Shown one piece after another: positions 61,635 through 64,000 of a stretch of 64,000 bases of DNA (the first letter of the stretch is position 1; the number at the start of each line of letters is the position of its first letter). Under the pieces are notes generated by a model, which was not told where the DNA came from, did not search any database, and worked only from the letters and a program-made list of their open reading frames with translations. This stretch comes from JBAZLV01 sp964586075 (GTDB lineage Bacteria > Nitrospirota > UBA9217), in contig CAZPGZ010000002.1 in NCBI GenBank assembly GCA_964586075.1, positions 62,001 through 126,000 of the forward strand. The letters are read 5' to 3'. The position numbers and the translations under genes were made by a program.

Positions 61635-63420
61635 TTTTCATATACTCCTCAATGACCGCTTTTGCCACGGGGGCCGCCGCTCCACCGCCGTGCCCTCCAT
61701 GCTCGACCAAAACAGCCACTGCTATTCTGGGATTTTCAACCGGCGCATATGCAACGAACCAGGCATGATCCTGCGTTTTTCCTGACAGCTTTTTGCCCGG
61801 TGTCTTCTGAGAAACGACCTGCGCAGTTCCGGTCTTGCCGGCCACCGTTGCAAAGAGCGTTTGCGCGGCATGTCCGGTTCCTCCCGGTTCTGCGACCACA
61901 CCTGCAAGCGCCCGGTTCACTTCAGCAAGCGCATCAGGGTCAAGATGAACAACGTCCTGGTGCTTTGCAGAAAACGCTTTAATGTCTCCCGTTTCTCTGT
62001 TCCTGGTTTGCTTCAGCAGCAGCGGTTGATAGAGATGACCTCCGTTCGCAACTGCCCCGATCATTCGTGCGGCCTGAAGAGGGCTGACAAGAACAAACCC
62101 CTGGCCGATGGAGTTGATATAGGAATCTCCTGCATACCAGGCCTCACCTGTGCGTTTCTTTTTCCAGTCCGTCGTTGGTATCAACCCTGCTTTTTCATCA
62201 GGCAGATTGATTCCGGTCAGGTTGCCGAGCCCCAGCTTTTTTGCATATTGCGCAATGCGGTCAAACCCAATGCGGTCGCCCATAAGATAAAAATATACGT
62301 CGCAGGATTCGACAAGCGCTTGGTGAAATGCGATGGGACCATGACCATGACCCTTCCAGCACCGGAAGGAATGCTTGCCGCTCTTGATAGAACCCTTGCA
62401 TGTTATTTTTTCATCGGGATCGATCACGCCGGAATCGAGTCCTGCCAGTGCAACAAGAATCTTAAAAACAGAGCCGGGCGGATAGACACTCTGAATTGCC
62501 CGGTTATAAAGCGGATGCGAAGGATCATTGGTCAGGCGAACCCAGTCTTTGGGAGCAATGCCCCGGGGAAACAGGTTCGGATCAAAGTTTGGATGGCTTA
62601 CCATTGCGAGAATTTCCCCGGTATTCGGGTCCATCGCGACAACGGAACCGGGGCGGCTGCCGAGCGCCTCTTCTGCGGCCCGTTGGACATCAAGATCTAG
62701 AGTCAGATAAATGTCATCACCCGGTCTGGGCTCCACGATGCCGAGATCCTTGACTTTTCTGCCCGCCGCATTTACCTGGATCATGCGCCTGCCTGCCGTT
62801 CCGCGCAAGAGTTTGTCATAAATTTTTTCAAGCCCCCCCTGGCCGGTAAGCAATCCGACATCGGTTTGCTGCTGTTTGCGTTGGCTTTGAGAAACCTTGC
62901 CGAGGTAACCGAGTTGGTGAGAGGCGGTTCCGCCATACGGATAATGCCTGCGATGTTCAGGTTCAATAATGGCGCCGGGCAGATCGTCCAAGTGTGCTTC
63001 AACGACGGTTACTTCGTCCCAGGGTGCTTCTTCCTTGATTTTCACCGGTTCGTATTTCGTTCTGACCGAGGAAGCATCATCGAGTATCTGTCGGATTGTG
63101 TTCTGATCGACCTTGACGATTGTAGACAGTTTTTTTATGGTCGCATCAAGGTCCGTGGCGTCTTCAGGGACGAGCGAGATATCGAACGTCAGCACGTTTT
63201 CGACGATCGGCTTGCCGTTTCTGTCAAAGATTATCCCCCGCGGCGGCCTGAGCTTTACCGGTCTGATCCGGTTGTTCTCCGCTTGCTCATAGTAGTATTC
63301 CCCCCGGACCGCCTGCAGATACCAAAGACGGGTGAAAAGAACCACAATACCGAGAACAATGAAAATTGCCAGCAGAGGAAGCCTTTTCTGAATTGTGGCA
63401 GGGCTCTCTTCGTGGAACAT
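61609..63420 (-). CDS. mrdA: Penicillin-binding protein 2
   Basis: A 603-residue class-B transpeptidase, partner of RodA in side-wall synthesis. One membrane helix (residues about 15-32), pedestal domain, then active-site motifs SxxK (PPGSVFKI), SxN as SCD (VESCDVYFY) and KTG (VAGKTGTAQ). Standard length. It starts right after the mreD stop. Confidence 0.95.
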   Translation of the reverse strand: MFHEESPATIQKRLPLLAIFIVLGIVVLFTRLWYLQAVRGEYYYEQAENNRIRPVKLRPPRGIIFDRNGKPIVENVLTFDISLVPEDATDLDATIKKLSTIVKVDQNTIRQILDDASSVRTKYEPVKIKEEAPWDEVTVVEAHLDDLPGAIIEPEHRRHYPYGGTASHQLGYLGKVSQSQRKQQQTDVGLLTGQGGLEKIYDKLLRGTAGRRMIQVNAAGRKVKDLGIVEPRPGDDIYLTLDLDVQRAAEEALGSRPGSVVAMDPNTGEILAMVSHPNFDPNLFPRGIAPKDWVRLTNDPSHPLYNRAIQSVYPPGSVFKILVALAGLDSGVIDPDEKITCKGSIKSGKHSFRCWKGHGHGPIAFHQALVESCDVYFYLMGDRIGFDRIAQYAKKLGLGNLTGINLPDEKAGLIPTTDWKKKRTGEAWYAGDSYINSIGQGFVLVSPLQAARMIGAVANGGHLYQPLLLKQTRNRETGDIKAFSAKHQDVVHLDPDALAEVNRALAGVVAEPGGTGHAAQTLFATVAGKTGTAQVVSQKTPGKKLSGKTQDHAWFVAYAPVENPRIAVAVLVEHGGHGGGAAAPVAKAVIEEYMKNAEPTMVH

Positions 63421-63933
63421 CTACAACTCCTTTTGAGCAGCCCTTCTCGTCAGGACAGGCAGAATTTTTTTTTCGGTTATTAGTCTCAGTAATATAATCC
63501 CGAGTATGCCGGTATAGATCGCCTGAGGCAGAATACGCTCTATCACAAGGTTCAGGAAAGGAAGGTCGCTGTAAACAATCTGCAGAAAAAACAAAAAAAC
63601 AACCCCTTCCAGCAAGCTGAAAGCAGTTATAAATATGCCGTTCGATGGGCTGGTAATATCAAGCACTTTTTCCCCGAGCAGGCCGGCGGAAAGACCAAGA
63701 AGACCTCGGCTGATCCCGGTGACTCCGAGAAAGCTCGAAGATCCAATATCGATAAGCAACCCCGTACCCATGCCGGCGAGCGTTGCCTCAACAGGGCCGG
63801 TAAGAAGCCCGATAATATAGAGGAAAGAAAATGCCAGGTCGGGTTTAATTCCCACTATCGCCAGAGGGTTGAACAAGCTTGATTGAAACGAAATGATCAG
63901 TAAGAAGAAAATGCAATATACGCCGGCCTTCAT
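63421..63933 (-). CDS. mreD: Rod-shape-determining protein MreD
   Basis: A 170-residue membrane protein with about five to six helices; the conserved N-terminal NPLAIVGIKPDLAFSFLYIIG and TGLLIDIGSSSFLG are typical. The ATG overlaps the mreC stop (ATGA) and the stop abuts mrdA, so the cluster is one operon. Confidence 0.92.
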   Translation of the reverse strand: MKAGVYCIFFLLIISFQSSLFNPLAIVGIKPDLAFSFLYIIGLLTGPVEATLAGMGTGLLIDIGSSSFLGVTGISRGLLGLSAGLLGEKVLDITSPSNGIFITAFSLLEGVVFLFFLQIVYSDLPFLNLVIERILPQAIYTGILGIILLRLITEKKILPVLTRRAAQKEL

Positions 63934-64000
63934 TTTGTCAGTACCAATGCTTCTTCCAAACGAGAAAATCGGACAACAGGTTCCGCAACAACTGTCTGGA
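63930..64000 (-). CDS. mreC: C-terminal end of MreC (runs off window)
   Basis: The last 23 codons of an open frame ending FSRLEEALVLTK, typical of the MreC C-terminus, with its stop overlapping the mreD start. Position in the mreC-mreD-mrdA-rodA order supports it. Confidence 0.75.
   Translation of the reverse strand, partial: QTVVAEPVVRFSRLEEALVLTK

Noticed and set aside
1..64000. CRISPR arrays, tRNA or rRNA genes, IS elements, prophage
   Set aside because: No regularly spaced repeats, no tRNA-like cloverleaf or rRNA sequence, and no transposase, integrase or phage structural gene was found on either strand.

Overview
The window reads as chromosomal DNA of a strictly anaerobic, Gram-negative bacterium, most likely a deltaproteobacterium-like lineage (Desulfobacterota/Thermodesulfobacteriota, syntroph-like) or a close neighbour such as Nitrospirota. 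This is inferred from gene content: split pyruvate carboxylase, a short CO-dehydrogenase-like protein with ferredoxins, a tungsten-type aldehyde:ferredoxin oxidoreductase, an 11-heme cytochrome c, sigma-54 regulators and three receiver-PilZ proteins. No rRNA, tRNA, CRISPR array, IS element or phage block was seen. All functional names come from reading motifs, not from database searches.

Layout. 1-6.6 kb: a partial gamma-carbonic-anhydrase-like gene, a PPC-domain protein, then C3/C4 metabolism (PEP carboxykinase, pycB, pycA). 6.7-17.5 kb: recN, TPR proteins, an acetolactate-synthase-like TPP enzyme, a Nudix hydrolase, a lipoate-ligase-family protein, an SppA-type lipoprotein peptidase, two receiver-PilZ proteins around a YkgJ/YeiW-type Cys-cluster protein, and a TRIC-family channel. 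17.7-25.7 kb: the most striking region, a minus-strand operon (ferredoxin-fusion protein, Cys-rich unknown protein, CooF-like ferredoxin, short CooS-like protein, FAD/NAD oxidoreductase, perhaps a zinc-type dehydrogenase). It has a good sigma-54 promoter with upstream repeats, and the neighbouring gene encodes a PrpR-type sigma-54 activator. 25.7-36 kb: radA, a tautomerase, AOR with its ferredoxin, an ArsB/NhaD permease with a CBS protein, and a TctABC tripartite transporter. 36-46.7 kb: pyrB, small unknown genes, a third receiver-PilZ protein, a cytochrome c/rhodanese operon whose cytochrome has an in-frame UGA, a DUF3300/DUF2950 pair, a DJ-1/PfpI protein and an NCS2 purine permease. 46.8-56.3 kb: cysM-like, leuA behind a leucine-codon attenuator, a bacterioferritin-like gene, panC, an RpoS-like sigma factor, an NtrC-type regulator and a lone receiver gene with its own sigma-54 promoter. 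56.3-64 kb: rng, a radical-SAM/DUF2344 fusion, and the cell-shape cluster rodA-mrdA-mreD-mreC.

How the parts fit. Pyruvate carboxylase and PEP carboxykinase form an anaplerotic/gluconeogenic node. The CooS-like operon, AOR operon and cytochrome operon are all ferredoxin- or heme-linked redox modules. Regulation is unusually readable: two sigma-54 promoters each next to an activator gene, a classical ribosome-mediated leucine attenuator, several consensus sigma-70 promoters, and a family of receiver-PilZ proteins in which the phospho-acceptor aspartate has been replaced.
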